From Paramyrothecium sp. XJ0827 (taxonomy: Eukaryota; Ascomycota; Sordariomycetes; Hypocreales; Stachybotryaceae): a DNA stretch of 64,000 nucleotides. Within the stretch, counting starts at the first letter, position 1, and each line of letters opens with the position of its first letter. The notes beneath the pieces were generated by a model that searched no databases, was not told the origin of the DNA, and saw only the letters and a program-made list of their open reading frames with translations. Position numbers and translations under genes: made by a program. The stretch spans positions 3,906,001-3,970,000 of the forward strand of contig JAJFPB010000007.1 of NCBI GenBank assembly GCA_020881915.1. The letters run 5' to 3'. Positions 24,052-34,263 of the stretch are shown here, piece by piece.

Positions 24052-24603
24052 ATGGCCTCTGCAGACCTCGAATTTGTCCAAGGATCCACCGAAACCATGT
24101 TCCACCTCACCACCGAGGTGGTTCACCTCCTCAAGTCTGCGGGGCAGACCCTCGGCGTGGCCGAGTCTCTCACTGGAGGTGCTATGATGAAAACCATAAC
24201 CTCGGTCTCCGGCGCCAGTGCCGTCTTCCGCGGTGGCATCGTCTCGTACGCCACGCCGCTGAAGCACACTTTGCTCAACGTTGACAAGGATCTCATTGCT
24301 GAGAAGGGTGTCGTACATGCCGATGTTGCGGCCCAAATGGCTGAAGGTGCGAGGAGGGCAACGTCGTTTGATGGTGTCGCAACCACATGGGGCATTGGGA
24401 CCACTGGAGTGGCTGGCCCCGAACCACAGGACGGGAAACCTGCCGGGACTGTATTCATTGGCATTGCATCTCCAGAAGGGTCAAAGGCTTGGGGCCCTTT
24501 TAATTTTGCCGGTCCTAGGGAGCAAGTGCAGGAAGCTACAATTACTGAGGCGTTGTCGAGGTTGAGGGACGCACTCGTGGCAAAGCAAAAGGGGGTGGCG
24601 TGA
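24052..24603 (+). CDS. CinA C-terminal-domain protein (NMN amidase-like)
   Basis: Single exon, 183 aa, equal to the stand-alone C-terminal domain of bacterial CinA (PncC), which deamidates nicotinamide mononucleotide to nicotinate mononucleotide. Motifs are LGVAESLTGGAMMKTITSVSG (catalytic Ser region), FRGGIVSYATPLKHTLLNV, a VVHADVAAQMAEGAR helix, GIGTTGVAGPEPQDGKPAGT and a closing VQEATITEALSRLRDAL. The CinA N-terminal MoaB-like domain is absent, as in PncC. No targeting signal. An intron-less bacterial-type enzyme in a fungus suggests an old horizontal acquisition, which needs a tree. Start chosen at the first in-frame ATG; MFHLTTEVV at codon 16 is an alternative. Confidence 0.9.
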   Translation: MASADLEFVQGSTETMFHLTTEVVHLLKSAGQTLGVAESLTGGAMMKTITSVSGASAVFRGGIVSYATPLKHTLLNVDKDLIAEKGVVHADVAAQMAEGARRATSFDGVATTWGIGTTGVAGPEPQDGKPAGTVFIGIASPEGSKAWGPFNFAGPREQVQEATITEALSRLRDALVAKQKGVA

Positions 24604-25433
24604 TTGGGTAGAATCGGCAGAAATTTACTCTTCTTATACGCGCTAGATCAGTCAGTCTCACTCAATTGAGATCAATGCAAGGCATCCCAAGTTTGTCACA
24701 GCTAACTTCCTGCAAATCAGTGTTGATGCTTTTGATATTTGATTCCAGGTTCGAAACCTCTCACCATATTCACACGCGACACTGACAGCTGGGGCAAACA
24801 AGGGTTGATAGAATCTGGCTCATGTGATAAGTTTTGTCATACGCAGTGAACCGTGGTAGGACGATTTTGTGTTAGTTGTAGCCTCTGTCAGCGCCCCAAT
24901 CCGGCGCTTGATTGTGGACAAACTTGAGCCTGATCGGCCTTACAGAAGTACAATCTAGATGAATTGAATTATCAAAAGACAATGCTCTTGACAAAAGAAA
25001 GGAAATTCATGATCCGTTACCTAGTTTACTAATGGCCGCCACAAAATGAGGCCTCTGCTTCTAGTTATGGCTACTAGTAGGGAATCAGACACATGGGCAT
25101 AGGTAGATGTACCTGCCTGCTTGGAAGGACGGCCTTGATGTTTGCATGGCGCCATGACGCCACACAAGACAGGCGTGAAACATGTTAGTAGTCCTAAAGA
25201 CAACAACTCTGTAGCTCCCAAATTGCTACTGGAATGTTCGGCAGAAAAATGGGCGACGACTAGCATGATGCGAGTTCAACAGCTCCTACCATATGTAGAG
25301 TATACAAACAAACATGAGGGAATATATTCACATGGATTTAATATACAGGAACAGCCCAGCCGGTGCGCCGTAAAGTCAATTCTATAATCCGCCCACGCAG
25401 ATGCAACGATGCCCCAGATGCTCCCGTCCCATG
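24604..25433. other. Intergenic, convergent 3' ends
   Basis: Between the CinA-like stop and the acyltransferase stop. A GGTTCGAAACC stretch near 24749-24759 was examined as a tRNA T-arm and rejected. Nothing else seen. Confidence 0.5.
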
Positions 25434-27320
25434 CTATTCTTTGACAAACTTCTCGACTCGCTTGCCGACTGTGACGCTCCACAGATCAATCTTCTTGTAC
25501 CACCAGTTGGACAGATACAACGCTGTGCTCAGCAGAACGACGTAGCCAATGGCATATCCTCCGTATTTTCCAAAGCGCTCAAATAGACGTGGCATGATCC
25601 AGAAGCCCAGGCTGTGCAGCACGGGTCCGTGGACTAGGTAGAACGAAAAGCTGATCTTGCCCAGATACTGTGCGTGTCGCCCTTCAAGGAAACGGGTGAG
25701 CGTGGGGCTGCGAAGAACGCAGACGAGGAGCAGGAGTGCTCCCATCGCTTGGTAGAACATCCAGCCAGATAGGGGGATGTAGTACCGGGGGACCCAATCA
25801 GAAAGGAACACAAAACCCGGGGTCCACTCGGCACCTGCATCAGGATAGGAGAGGAAGTACAGTGCGACAAAGATACCAAACCATCGTAACGCCTTCTCTT
25901 TGCCAGCCGAGGGTTGAAGTAGGCCGTGTTGGCCCCACTTGGAACTCGTCACCGGTGGTACAAGCGTTCGGCCACTTTCAGAGGACCGTCGAATGTCCAG
26001 TTCCGAGAGCAGGGCACCACCCATAAACGTCGCCATGTCCCACCGCCCCAGCTGCAGACTGTACGCCGATAGGACACCGCCCAGACCGAGTCGCCAGTTT
26101 GGCTTGATGGCGGCCGTAGCGAGCAGAAAGATGTACAGAAGCATGGATCCGCGAAGCTCCATCGGAATGGTGAACGTATGCGGGTCGTAGCGAGTGTGGT
26201 AGTGCCCGAAATTGAAAGGATTGGCCCACTCGGCGTACGCCCTGGTGAAGTTTTGGAGAGCGTACGTGATGTTGTCGTGGATGAAGGGGTGTTCCTCCCA
26301 GGAGCCGCCCAGCTGGACCCAGAGGATGTCGGAGCCGTTGGTGACGTTGCGTACTGGAGTGACCAACGAGGTGCTTTTCTTTTCCTCGAGCTGTTTCGCG
26401 AGTTTTTCCTCGAGCTCGAGCTTCGCCTCAAGGTCCTTGACGGATTGCGACTTGGACTCGCCCGCCTTGGACTTGGACTTGGACTTTTTGAGCCCTTTGG
26501 TCCCGTTCTTGGAGGATTCCTCTGGAGGCGGGTCGACCAAAGTGTAGAGGGACGCAGGGCTAAACAAGTAGGAGGTTGAGTTTAGACACAGCGTGCCATT
26601 CCAGTTGGTGATGTTCAGGTAGTCTGGAGTCTGCAGTTCCATGTACTCGGCGATGCCTGGAAGACCTGCCGACGCGAAGATGGGAGCTGTGCGGTTGTAA
26701 CAGCGGCCTTGAGGGGCGATGCGGCCCACGGTCACTGTACCGTTGATGTAGGCCGAGTCCGGGCCCTTGTAGATGGCGTCCTCGGAGCGGAAGACACCGG
26801 CCTGTGCCATCATGGCGACTAGGAACATGCTGATGGTGGGCGGGATGTAGAGGCGGAAGGCGCGGCGGAAGACAGCCGAGGCCAGGCTCTGGTAGGCGGC
26901 CTCGACGCGGCGCTCGTGGATGGCCCTCAGGATGTGGCGGCAGAGCACGTAGCCCGAGATGGCGAAGAAGATGGCAACCATGGGCCGGCCACGGTGCAGC
27001 AGGCAGACGATGGGCAGGGTGGGCCACTCCCAGTTGGGCTCGGGGGACTTGGGGGGCCAGGCGCCGTAGCCCAGCATGATGGCGGGCGTCCAGGGCCAGA
27101 AGAAGTGGTAGTTGAAGACGATGAGACAGGCGATGCCGCGGAGCCCGTCGAGGCTCCTGATCTTGTCGGCGGCGTTCCTCCGCCAGCCGGGCGAGGCTGA
27201 GACCTTCTCCTCTGGGCTGGTGCCGCTAGGGCCGCCGTGTTCCGCCTCGGACCGTGAGAGCAGGTCCAGCTCATGGCCGTCGAGCGCCCGCGCCGACTCG
27301 GCCCCGAACTTGGAGGTCAT
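25434..27320 (-). CDS. Acyltransferase-3 family integral membrane protein
   Basis: Multi-pass membrane O-acyltransferase (AT3/OafA type) that moves acetyl or acyl groups to sugars or lipids; the fungal acceptor is unknown. Single exon, 628 aa from MTSKFGAES at 27320; the in-frame extension to 27425 translates simple repeats and is excluded. Marks are IRSLDGLRGIACLIVFNYHFF (LDGLRG and the family His), FFAISGYVLCRHILR, AVFRRAFRLYIPPTISMF (R/K-x10-RRxxR type) and the final YLGKISFSFYLVHGPVLHSLG. Between about residues 190 and 370 sits a long non-membrane insert with some ten N-x-S/T sequons and a charged coil rich in KSKSK and LEEK. Two simple repeats lie directly upstream in the probable 5' leader. 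Confidence 0.9.
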   Translation of the reverse strand: MTSKFGAESARALDGHELDLLSRSEAEHGGPSGTSPEEKVSASPGWRRNAADKIRSLDGLRGIACLIVFNYHFFWPWTPAIMLGYGAWPPKSPEPNWEWPTLPIVCLLHRGRPMVAIFFAISGYVLCRHILRAIHERRVEAAYQSLASAVFRRAFRLYIPPTISMFLVAMMAQAGVFRSEDAIYKGPDSAYINGTVTVGRIAPQGRCYNRTAPIFASAGLPGIAEYMELQTPDYLNITNWNGTLCLNSTSYLFSPASLYTLVDPPPEESSKNGTKGLKKSKSKSKAGESKSQSVKDLEAKLELEEKLAKQLEEKKSTSLVTPVRNVTNGSDILWVQLGGSWEEHPFIHDNITYALQNFTRAYAEWANPFNFGHYHTRYDPHTFTIPMELRGSMLLYIFLLATAAIKPNWRLGLGGVLSAYSLQLGRWDMATFMGGALLSELDIRRSSESGRTLVPPVTSSKWGQHGLLQPSAGKEKALRWFGIFVALYFLSYPDAGAEWTPGFVFLSDWVPRYYIPLSGWMFYQAMGALLLLVCVLRSPTLTRFLEGRHAQYLGKISFSFYLVHGPVLHSLGFWIMPRLFERFGKYGGYAIGYVVLLSTALYLSNWWYKKIDLWSVTVGKRVEKFVKE

Positions 27321-27350
27321 GGGGGGTGTTTCTGCTCTGCGCTGCAGTGC

Positions 27351-27390
27351 GGTGCTGTGCTGTGCCGTGCCTTGCCGTGCTGTGCTGTGC
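27351..27390 (+). repeat. Pentanucleotide repeat (KGTGC-type)
   Basis: Eight consecutive 5-mers of the form GGTGC/TGTGC/CGTGC/CTTGC, 31 bp upstream of the AT3 start on the opposite strand. Likely in the 5' untranslated leader. Confidence 0.8.
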
Positions 27391-27460
27391 TGGTGAGGAT
27401 TGCCTGCCGCTCGTGGTGTACGCAAGGGAGGGACAGCCCGGTAGATGCGATGCGGGCTGG

Positions 27461-27516
27461 GGGTGAGGTGAGGCGAGGCGAGGGATGAGATGAGGTGAAG
27501 TGAGGTGAGGTGAGGT
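27461..27516 (+). repeat. Pentanucleotide repeat (GAGGT/GAGGC-type)
   Basis: Imperfect GGTGA/GGCGA pentamers with purine-only bias on one strand, upstream of the AT3 gene. A polypurine tract with possible promoter role. Confidence 0.75.
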
Positions 27517-27956
27517 TTGGGGGATGATGAAACAAATGTGTCCGCGGCGCCAGGGGTGGATCGTCACTGCGCTGTAGATTTCTTGGTCAGGGGACGGCTC
27601 GGGCTTAGGCTCAGGCTTACGTACTACAGGGTCAGGGTCCTGAGGCGCGCGATTCATTGGCCAGAGCGCCGAGTCATACCCCGGCGCCAAGTTGTGAAAC
27701 GGCCGGCCAATTAATCTTCCACCACCGCCAAGCCAAAACGTGTCGTCATTTCGCGGCACAGGTCCACAGGCCATAGTCCCCGGATACCCTGCATCACTGC
27801 TGATTGCCGCGCCAATTATCCCAAAGGCGCGAAGGATGAAAAGATGTCATATGAGGATCGCACGCAGTCAGTTACCAACTGCGACGAACATCACTGGTCT
27901 CTCAAGGTAATTGGGAGGATGCTCTTATTTCAGTCATTTGTAGTTTATTCTCATCA

Positions 27957-30114
27957 TTAATATCCTTCATTCCCCTCCAGCCCTATTAATAGATCGATCA
28001 ACGTCGGGTCATCAAACGAGATCGGATTATTCAGAAGGATATCGTCCAGAGGCGGAAACCCATCCGATGGCCCCAATGGACTCTCGAGATAACTCTCGCT
28101 TGAGATAGGAGCATAATCAACCATTCGTCCAGCAATAAGTGGCACAGGCCGGTGCGCGAATCCAGAACTTGTCGCGGACTCGTCCACCAACTGTGGACCT
28201 GGAGCGGAGGTATCTTCCAGCCTGGGCTGTCTTGCTCGTTGCAGTCTCTTCTCGAAGAGGGACAGCAAATTGAAGGCAAATTGCCAGTAGCGTGACAGTT
28301 CTCGAAGCGCAGCCAGAAGAGTCTCAAACATGCGGAACGCCTTGGTAGCAACCACTGGGTTGCTAGAGTTCAGGGCATTCGTGGCGTGCACGATTGCCGT
28401 AAACAACGCGTGGACGCCATGCAGCCACAAGTGGGAGAGAGTTCCCTGTGCGAGCAAGGCGTCGTACACAGAAGTCATCACAAGGCCAGCCTCACCGCAG
28501 ATGCTCGCATCGCTGACAATATTGAGAGGAGAGTCGTGTGCGCCTTGCTTCGGTAGCGGTCGGTGCAATTGAATGAGCGTATTGTTATAGGTGAGGTGCA
28601 ACGTTGCTTGCCAGGTAGTCATGTGTGACGGTGTCACTCTGAGCTCTGGAGGAAGTTGTGCCAAGAATTGGGCGAGGGCTTCGTCTGCCTGTCGTGTAGC
28701 CTCGATCTGAGTAGCCACAGAACTTCGAAGCGCCCATCTCTTCTTGGCAAATCTTGATAAAATGATGCAGAGGCGGGTGTGCTGAACGACAAAGTCTATT
28801 TCCGCCGAAGGGACTCCGTGGAAGTGGCGAGGCTCCAGCTCCGGAACGTCAGACTCATCCACGTCCCTGCCGCTGTCAGAGGTCGTGCTTGCAACGAATA
28901 GAGGTGAACACTTACAGTGCTTGAGGCCGCCCATAAGCGGTAGAAAGAAGCGTGTCGAACTGGAAGAGAACCCACCATAGCCGAGGCCAGGCGCGCTTGG
29001 ACGAAGACAACAGCCGAGACGTCGAGGTATCACGGTGCATCCCCATCCCCAGAGCTAGCCGGCAAGCTAGGCCGATCCAATGCCAGGCATTGGCCATTAG
29101 CTCTTCCTGGCCATCGGAGTACCAACTCAGCAGCAGTGCTGCCTGCACGTGCGACATGCGGTCTTGCTCGTACCGGAAGTCCATCAGAATCTTGGCTCGT
29201 CGGAAACAGTCCGCCTGGAGCTTCTTCATGGCTCTGTCCTGCGCGCCCAGTGTGTGTGCCCCTACAAGGAAGACCGCGTTCAGAAGCTGCGGCAATGGAT
29301 TTCGAGGATCCTCGCCCGCGTACTTTGCTCTAAAATCGTCCTCGTCAATGATGGGCCAGCCGCAGTTGATGTGCTCAAAGTAAGCGTTGATGAGCTTGTC
29401 GGCCAACGGCTTTGCGGGACGTTCCAGAGCCTCGGACGGCATGCTGTGCAGGTCGAAAGAGGTCAGGGACGGGTGGAATTGGCGGTTCGCAAAATGATAG
29501 CAGTCATTGTATGCCGACTGTATAGTGCTTTGACGCACAAGGTAGTTGAAGTTTGATATCTCCGTTCCGATGTAGCAATTCCGAGTTGCGTTATCAATGT
29601 CAACTCCCCGAACCTCTTCACGGTCGAGGAAGTCGGCAATGTTCCCCGTATCCCTGGCGTGGTCGTCGTCTTTTGCTGGGTCGATCTCGCTCAACGTTTG
29701 CGGCGAGGTGGAGGACTGTCGACTTCTTGTAGTCGGGGATGACTGCGGACGTAGTGCTGCTTCATCTGGATGGCTTGCCGTTGCCTCTCTCTCAGGTCGG
29801 ATCATCCTCAACTTGCGGTGGGCTCTAGGAATGGCGCCCTCCGACTTCCTCTTCTTGGCCTCATAGATGCGGCAATCCGGCTGGCTCCGTGTAATGCAAT
29901 TGGAGCAGGGCGTTCCATGACTTGAGACATCGCACCTAACCTTGCGCTGCCGGCAGTTGATACAGGCCCGCCCATCTGAGACAGGTTCGTTAGCCAATAA
30001 TTGTGTATTTTGAATCACAGCAGAAGCCTAGATGGGGGGCTGACAAGTTCTCCTATGAGATTCGGAGCGGCCTCCTGGATCGGATGCACGACTACGTTTC
30101 ATTGCATTCGACAT
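27957..30114 (-). CDS. Zn2Cys6 transcription factor with fungal-specific TF domain
   Basis: Nuclear regulator, 681 aa, from exons 30114-30045, 29975-28916 and 28872-27957 (sum 2046 nt). The zinc cluster is complete near residues 28-58: RACINCRQRKVRCD, then CSNC and a final PDC, spacing C-x2-C-x6-C-x8-C-x2-C-x7-C. A basic linker follows (KKRKSEGAIPRAHRKLR). The middle homology region starts near INAYFEHINCGWPIIDEDDFR and includes HVQAALLLSWYSDGQ, AWHWIGLACRLALGMGMHRD and RAWPRLWWVLFQFDTLLSTAYGRP. The join after exon 1 is in phase; the start could instead be the upstream in-frame ATG at 30228. Divergent from the MFS gene at 30470 with only 355 bp between them, so it may regulate that transporter. 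Confidence 0.9.
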
Positions 30115-30469
30115 GTCAGTTAGTGGATCGAAAGGCTCGCCTTTCAGCGTCTGTCCAGGTGGAAATTCGGAATCTCGCAATGAGGCGTCTCGTTGAATCT
30201 TAACGGAAGTCCGGAACTCATGAGCCAATGAGTCGGTGGGTCTGAGACGCTGACTAAGTCTATCGGAACTTTAAGCCAATAGGGAGGCGCCATGGTTGAT
30301 CAGCTTAGGTGAGAGTTTCGGCTCCGAGTGTTAGTTGACGTATGGCCAGGTCCAGTGAATTTTCAGTCGATGTAAAGACTTTTTTTATATAAATCACAAT
30401 TACTCACTTCAATGCTTCCAAATATGGGTTATCAATATCTTCAAACTTGCGAATTTAAGCTTGAACAAG
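30115..30469. promoter_or_regulatory. Compact divergent promoter, Zn2Cys6 TF / DHA1 MFS
   Basis: 355 bp between opposed start codons. A TTTTTTTATATAAATC stretch near 30379-30394 is a TATA-like candidate for the MFS gene. A regulator-transporter pair is inferred from layout. Confidence 0.45.
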
Positions 30470-32189
30470 ATGGATGGAATCAAAGTCACAGCCGACAAGC
30501 GTCCAAACTCCACCGTCCAGCACAATGTTCTATTCAATCGGAAACTTTCACAACCTAGCTCAGATGAAGAAATGTACGATGAAAAGCCCTGGGATCCGAC
30601 CAAGCTGTCTGGAGTGAGTGACCCTTGCCAATCTCTGGGACCGTTCTAGCTGACGAGCGAACAGTTTCGGAAAATTCTCATCATTATTGCTGGCTTCACT
30701 TGTACTTTCAACGGCAATCTTGGATCCACGGTACCATCAGGCGCGCTCGACGCAATCTCCAGCAAATTTGAAGTGACAGACCGCTTGCAGCTAACGCTCC
30801 TCAACTCGCTCTGGATGGTCGGCTATGTTCTCAGCCCTCTGATCTTTGGTCCGCTCAGCGAGTACATCGGCCGCCGTTTTGTTCTCATCGGTACTTTCCT
30901 GGGATACCTGATATTCATCTTGGCGTGTTCCGTTGCTCCTACGTACGAGGCGCTGCTGGTTTTCCGGCTCATCGGTGGCTTCAATGCTGCAGCTCCCACG
31001 ACTGTTCTGACTGGTCTTTACGCGGATATTCTTGATAATCCATCACAGCGAGGCATGGCCATTGCGGTCTACATGTGTGTCACGAATGTCGGGCCGCTTA
31101 TCGGCCCAATCATTTCCGGGTTTACCTCTCAAGTGTCTTGGCAATGGCCCTTCTGGGTTGCAGGTCTCATTGCAGCCGTGGGGTCACCCGTTGTGCTCAT
31201 GCTACCCGAGACATTCGCCCCGATTCTAAGTCAAAGACACACTGAGAAAATGAGAAAGAAAGGGTACGCCGTTGGAACGAACCTGACACACGATCACTAC
31301 GAGTTCTCAGCCCGCAAGATCTTCTTGAGGCCCTTTACGTTACTATTCACCGAACCAATTGTCCTTTTCACGTCGATGCATTTGACACTAGCTTATGCCA
31401 TCATGTACCTCATGTTCCAAGCCTATCCTATTGTATTTGAAGGTCAGTGCCTGATTTGCGGCAGGCACATGGTTATTTACTCAAAGTCTTTTTAGGGTTT
31501 TATAGCCTCAGCCCCGGCATGGCTGGTCTTGCATACATACCTAGTATGTTTCCAGGTTTTCTCGGATCTTTGGTCATGACGCTAATTATCGACAGTGTTC
31601 GTCGGTCTTGCTCTGGCGTTACTTGTTTTCCACATCTTTACGAGGAATTATGACAGCGCTGCCAAGGCCGGGAAGAAGTGGGCGCAAAGAGAGGTGAATC
31701 GGCGGCTGCCCATTGCGTGTCTGGGATCTCCTTGGTGAGTTTCGATGTCATATGCATGCACTATGCCGGCGTGAGAGAGAGTCTCTTGTGCTAACTAATT
31801 TAAGCATTGTTATTTCGCTATTCTGGCTGGGCTGGACTTCTTGGGAATCGATATCGCCCATGGTCGCCTCGATAGGCGGTATGTTCTTCATGTTTGGTAA
31901 CACACTTCTCTTCATGGGAATGAGCAACTACATGAACGACGTCTACCGCCAACTATCAGCATCGGCGCAGGCTGCTTCAAGTATGACTCGATCTGTAGGT
32001 GCTGTCTTACTACCTCTAGCAGCCGAACCTATGTATAGCCGATTGGGTATTCACTGGGCACCAACTTTACTTGGCTTTATAGCGCTTGCCATGGGTGTAA
32101 TCCCATTCCTACTCATCAGATATGGAGACGCTATCGCTCGCAGGAGCAAGTACGCTCGTGATGTATACTGCATGACGGAAGAGCAGTGA
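30470..32189 (+). CDS. MFS transporter, DHA1 multidrug-type
   Basis: Twelve-helix drug:H+ antiporter-like exporter, 497 aa. Exons 30470-30613, 30665-31442, 31496-31543, 31596-31734 and 31805-32189 sum to 1494 nt. Cytosolic N-terminus ending in YDEKPWDPTKLSG, then TM1 with NLGSTVPSGALDAISSKF. The motif-A region is FGPLSEYIGRRFVLI, and motif C is NVGPLIGPIISGFTSQVSWQWPFWV, with PETFAPILSQRHTEKMRKKG at the start of the central loop. All are typical of fungal polyamine and fluconazole-type DHA1 pumps. The third exon is only 48 nt. Divergent from the Zn2Cys6 gene, and tail-to-tail with the DUF6601 gene (180 bp). Substrate unknown. Confidence 0.9.
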
Positions 32190-32369
32190 TCCTTTGCCAG
32201 AAAATGAATGAACACGTTGGAGAGGAGCAAGAGATAGAAAAGCAAAGCGATAGAGGCGTTTGGTAGTTACTGATTATTATACTCAGGCACCACAAGTCGG
32301 GAGAGGGACTAAATAGAGGCTATCTTCATTCCAAAATAGAATTCATTGCCTAGTAAGCAAGTTTCTAAT

Positions 32370-33374
32370 CTACTCCGTTGCCCGTCTCCGAGACACAATA
32401 GTTCTATTGTACTGAGCGGTTGACAGGAGATGGAACCAAAAGAGTAGCCACCACACAAGGAAAACCAGCAGGACGGCAGTCGCGACGAAACCCATGGACA
32501 ACATGGCAATGCCATACGCAAAATGGTGGAATTGCAAATTGTCGCCAAGTCTGTCGATGCCAAGGGCAACTTGCAGAGCCGAAAGAACGATGCTCATGTA
32601 GATGAATATGATGAATATCCACCCAAAGTTGCGTGCGAAGAAGGTATTGTACCGTACGGAACCAGCCATGAAACCATAGACCATGTTTCGTGTGGAAATA
32701 CCAGCTGCTCCGATTCGGTACAGTGTGTTCAATCGTGACAGCCGCAGTTCGCCGTAGTGGTAGCGATTGCCTACTTGTTGTAAAGTCGCTTGGTTGATAT
32801 AACGCAAAGCACTGGAAATGAACTCGGACCACTCGTCGTAGTCAATTTCCGCACTGAGAAGGCCCAAATCTCGCGCGACGCGAAAGTCGCTTCTATGCCC
32901 AACGAGCCAGGCGTAAGATAGGAGCAGTCCGCAGGCACTCTTGTGCAGAGCTTCGTCGAATATAAGCTGCGACTCCCAGAATTCATGGTCCAATAGGTAG
33001 TCTGGTAATGGCTTGATGAATATGCACCCATCTCGCCAAACCAGATGCTCGTCAGGGAGCTCGGTTACTTGCACCTCCCGTTGCAGTAGGCGTTGGCGGT
33101 GAAGAGGCCGAGCGGGTCTCGGGAGGCCAGCAAGCCAAAGCCAGCGGTGGATGGCATCCAGCTTGGGTGTCAGGAGCTCTCTTTTCAGGAATAGCTGGAT
33201 GTCGTCCTTTGTTTTCAGCAGCTGGTCATTGTGCCGAACGCTGTGAGGGAGGACAAGCCTTGCTCGATGCCGGAAAGCTACGTCCTTGGAGAAGGGCGGT
33301 TCTAGGTAGTGACCCTATCTTGATCAGTTGCGCCAGTCGCAGTACTTTTCAAGAATACACACCATCAGTTCCAT
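32370..33374 (-). CDS. DUF6601-type membrane protein of unknown function
   Basis: 318 aa from a 4-codon first exon (33374-33363, MELM), an intron 33362-33315 (GTGTGT..GATAG, branch-like CTGAT) and exon 33314-32370. The join gives GHYLEPPFSKDVAFRHRARL in phase. The body has features I associate with the fungal DUF6601 family: IHRWLWLAGLPRPARPLHRQ, EHLVWRDGCIFIKPLPDYLL, the ACGLLLSYAWLVGHRSDFRVA helix, NRYHYGELRLSRLNTLYRI, then two membrane helices, GWIFIIFIYMSIVLSALQVA and TAVLLVFLVWWLLFWFHLL. Relatives occur in accessory and subtelomeric clusters. Function unknown. The tiny first exon is the least secure part; no other in-frame Met exists before residue ~200. Confidence 0.75.
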
Positions 33375-34263
33375 GCCTCGTCGAGTCCCGACCTCCAAAC
33401 CCCAAGATTATTATGACGTTGTCCTTGGCGTCAGCCGCAGGCAGTTTGCGGGGTTCTAGCCCGCGGGCAACAGTGGCGTCTCAATAGATATTGGGCAAAT
33501 GTGCCGAGAATAGCTGCTTCTGAAGTGGTGTTATCAAGCGATTTGCGAGGTCTAGCATAGGCACTAAAGATATTTGAATCTTAGTTCAAGGAAGCTTGAG
33601 GGCACTGGGGATGCCTGTTGCACAAATGCCGCGTGGCTGGGGCTGCACAGGGTCAGCCTCATCCAAAATTATCTACCTGGACTAATCAAAACAGGGGGTT
33701 TATGCACTGCCTCCTAAATCCACTTCTGAATGCTACCCATAGCCCATTGTGAGCTAATGTGGGCAAATACCTTCAATCACATTGCAAGTTGCATCTTAAA
33801 AATTTCAAGGACAGCGACGGCCAAAGTGTCAATTTCGGACTCCTCGCCGAACTTGAATACCTCGAAACAACAAATTCTGCGTTGTGGACTTCCAAGTTGT
33901 TGTCGCCAAGACTCTGCCATCCACTGAAAGCGTGCTCGTGTTGTAAGACATGCGGGGATGTGACTTCGTTTTGACTGTTCACTGATTGTACACTGCTCCT
34001 CTGGCCAAACACGGAATGATTGTTGCAAACATTAGTTCATGTTCATTGCCGACTTGAGAAGACCGTTCGACAAATGATACGAAAATGATTGACTTGTACA
34101 GAACTTCGCAGATGACTCTTGATTCGTCCCCCTGTCGCTCCGACAATATTCTGCCTCTCTATGACTGATTTTCTTGCCATGAGACTCCCATCACGTACTG
34201 TCGGGGGTTGATCCTTCGGTCAAATAAATTCGTATGCCTGTGACAAATTAGCGTCAATGCTCA
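33375..34263. other. Intergenic
   Basis: Upstream of the DUF6601 gene and downstream of the GNAT gene. A minus-strand frame (33555 to 33481, starting MLDLANRL) ends in TGA and is followed in frame by more open sequence, but neither part is recognised. Otherwise nothing seen. Confidence 0.5.

Larger units (their letters stand above)
27321..27956. other. Repeat-rich upstream region of the AT3 gene
   Basis: 636 bp between the AT3 start and the stop of the Zn2Cys6 gene. It holds two pentanucleotide-type repeats, listed separately. No gene seen. Confidence 0.6.

Noticed and set aside
24745..24765. tRNA T-arm (GGTTCGAAACC)
   Set aside because: The flanking bases do not form a 5-bp stem and there is no A-box or acceptor stem around it.
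27320..27425. Start of the AT3 gene at 27425
   Set aside because: The extension translates simple pentanucleotide repeats; the ATG at 27320 precedes normal sequence.
33481..33555. N-terminal exon of the DUF6601 gene starting MLDLANRL
   Set aside because: It ends in TGA with no GT donor before it. The MELM start at 33374 with a 48-nt intron gives a clean in-phase join.
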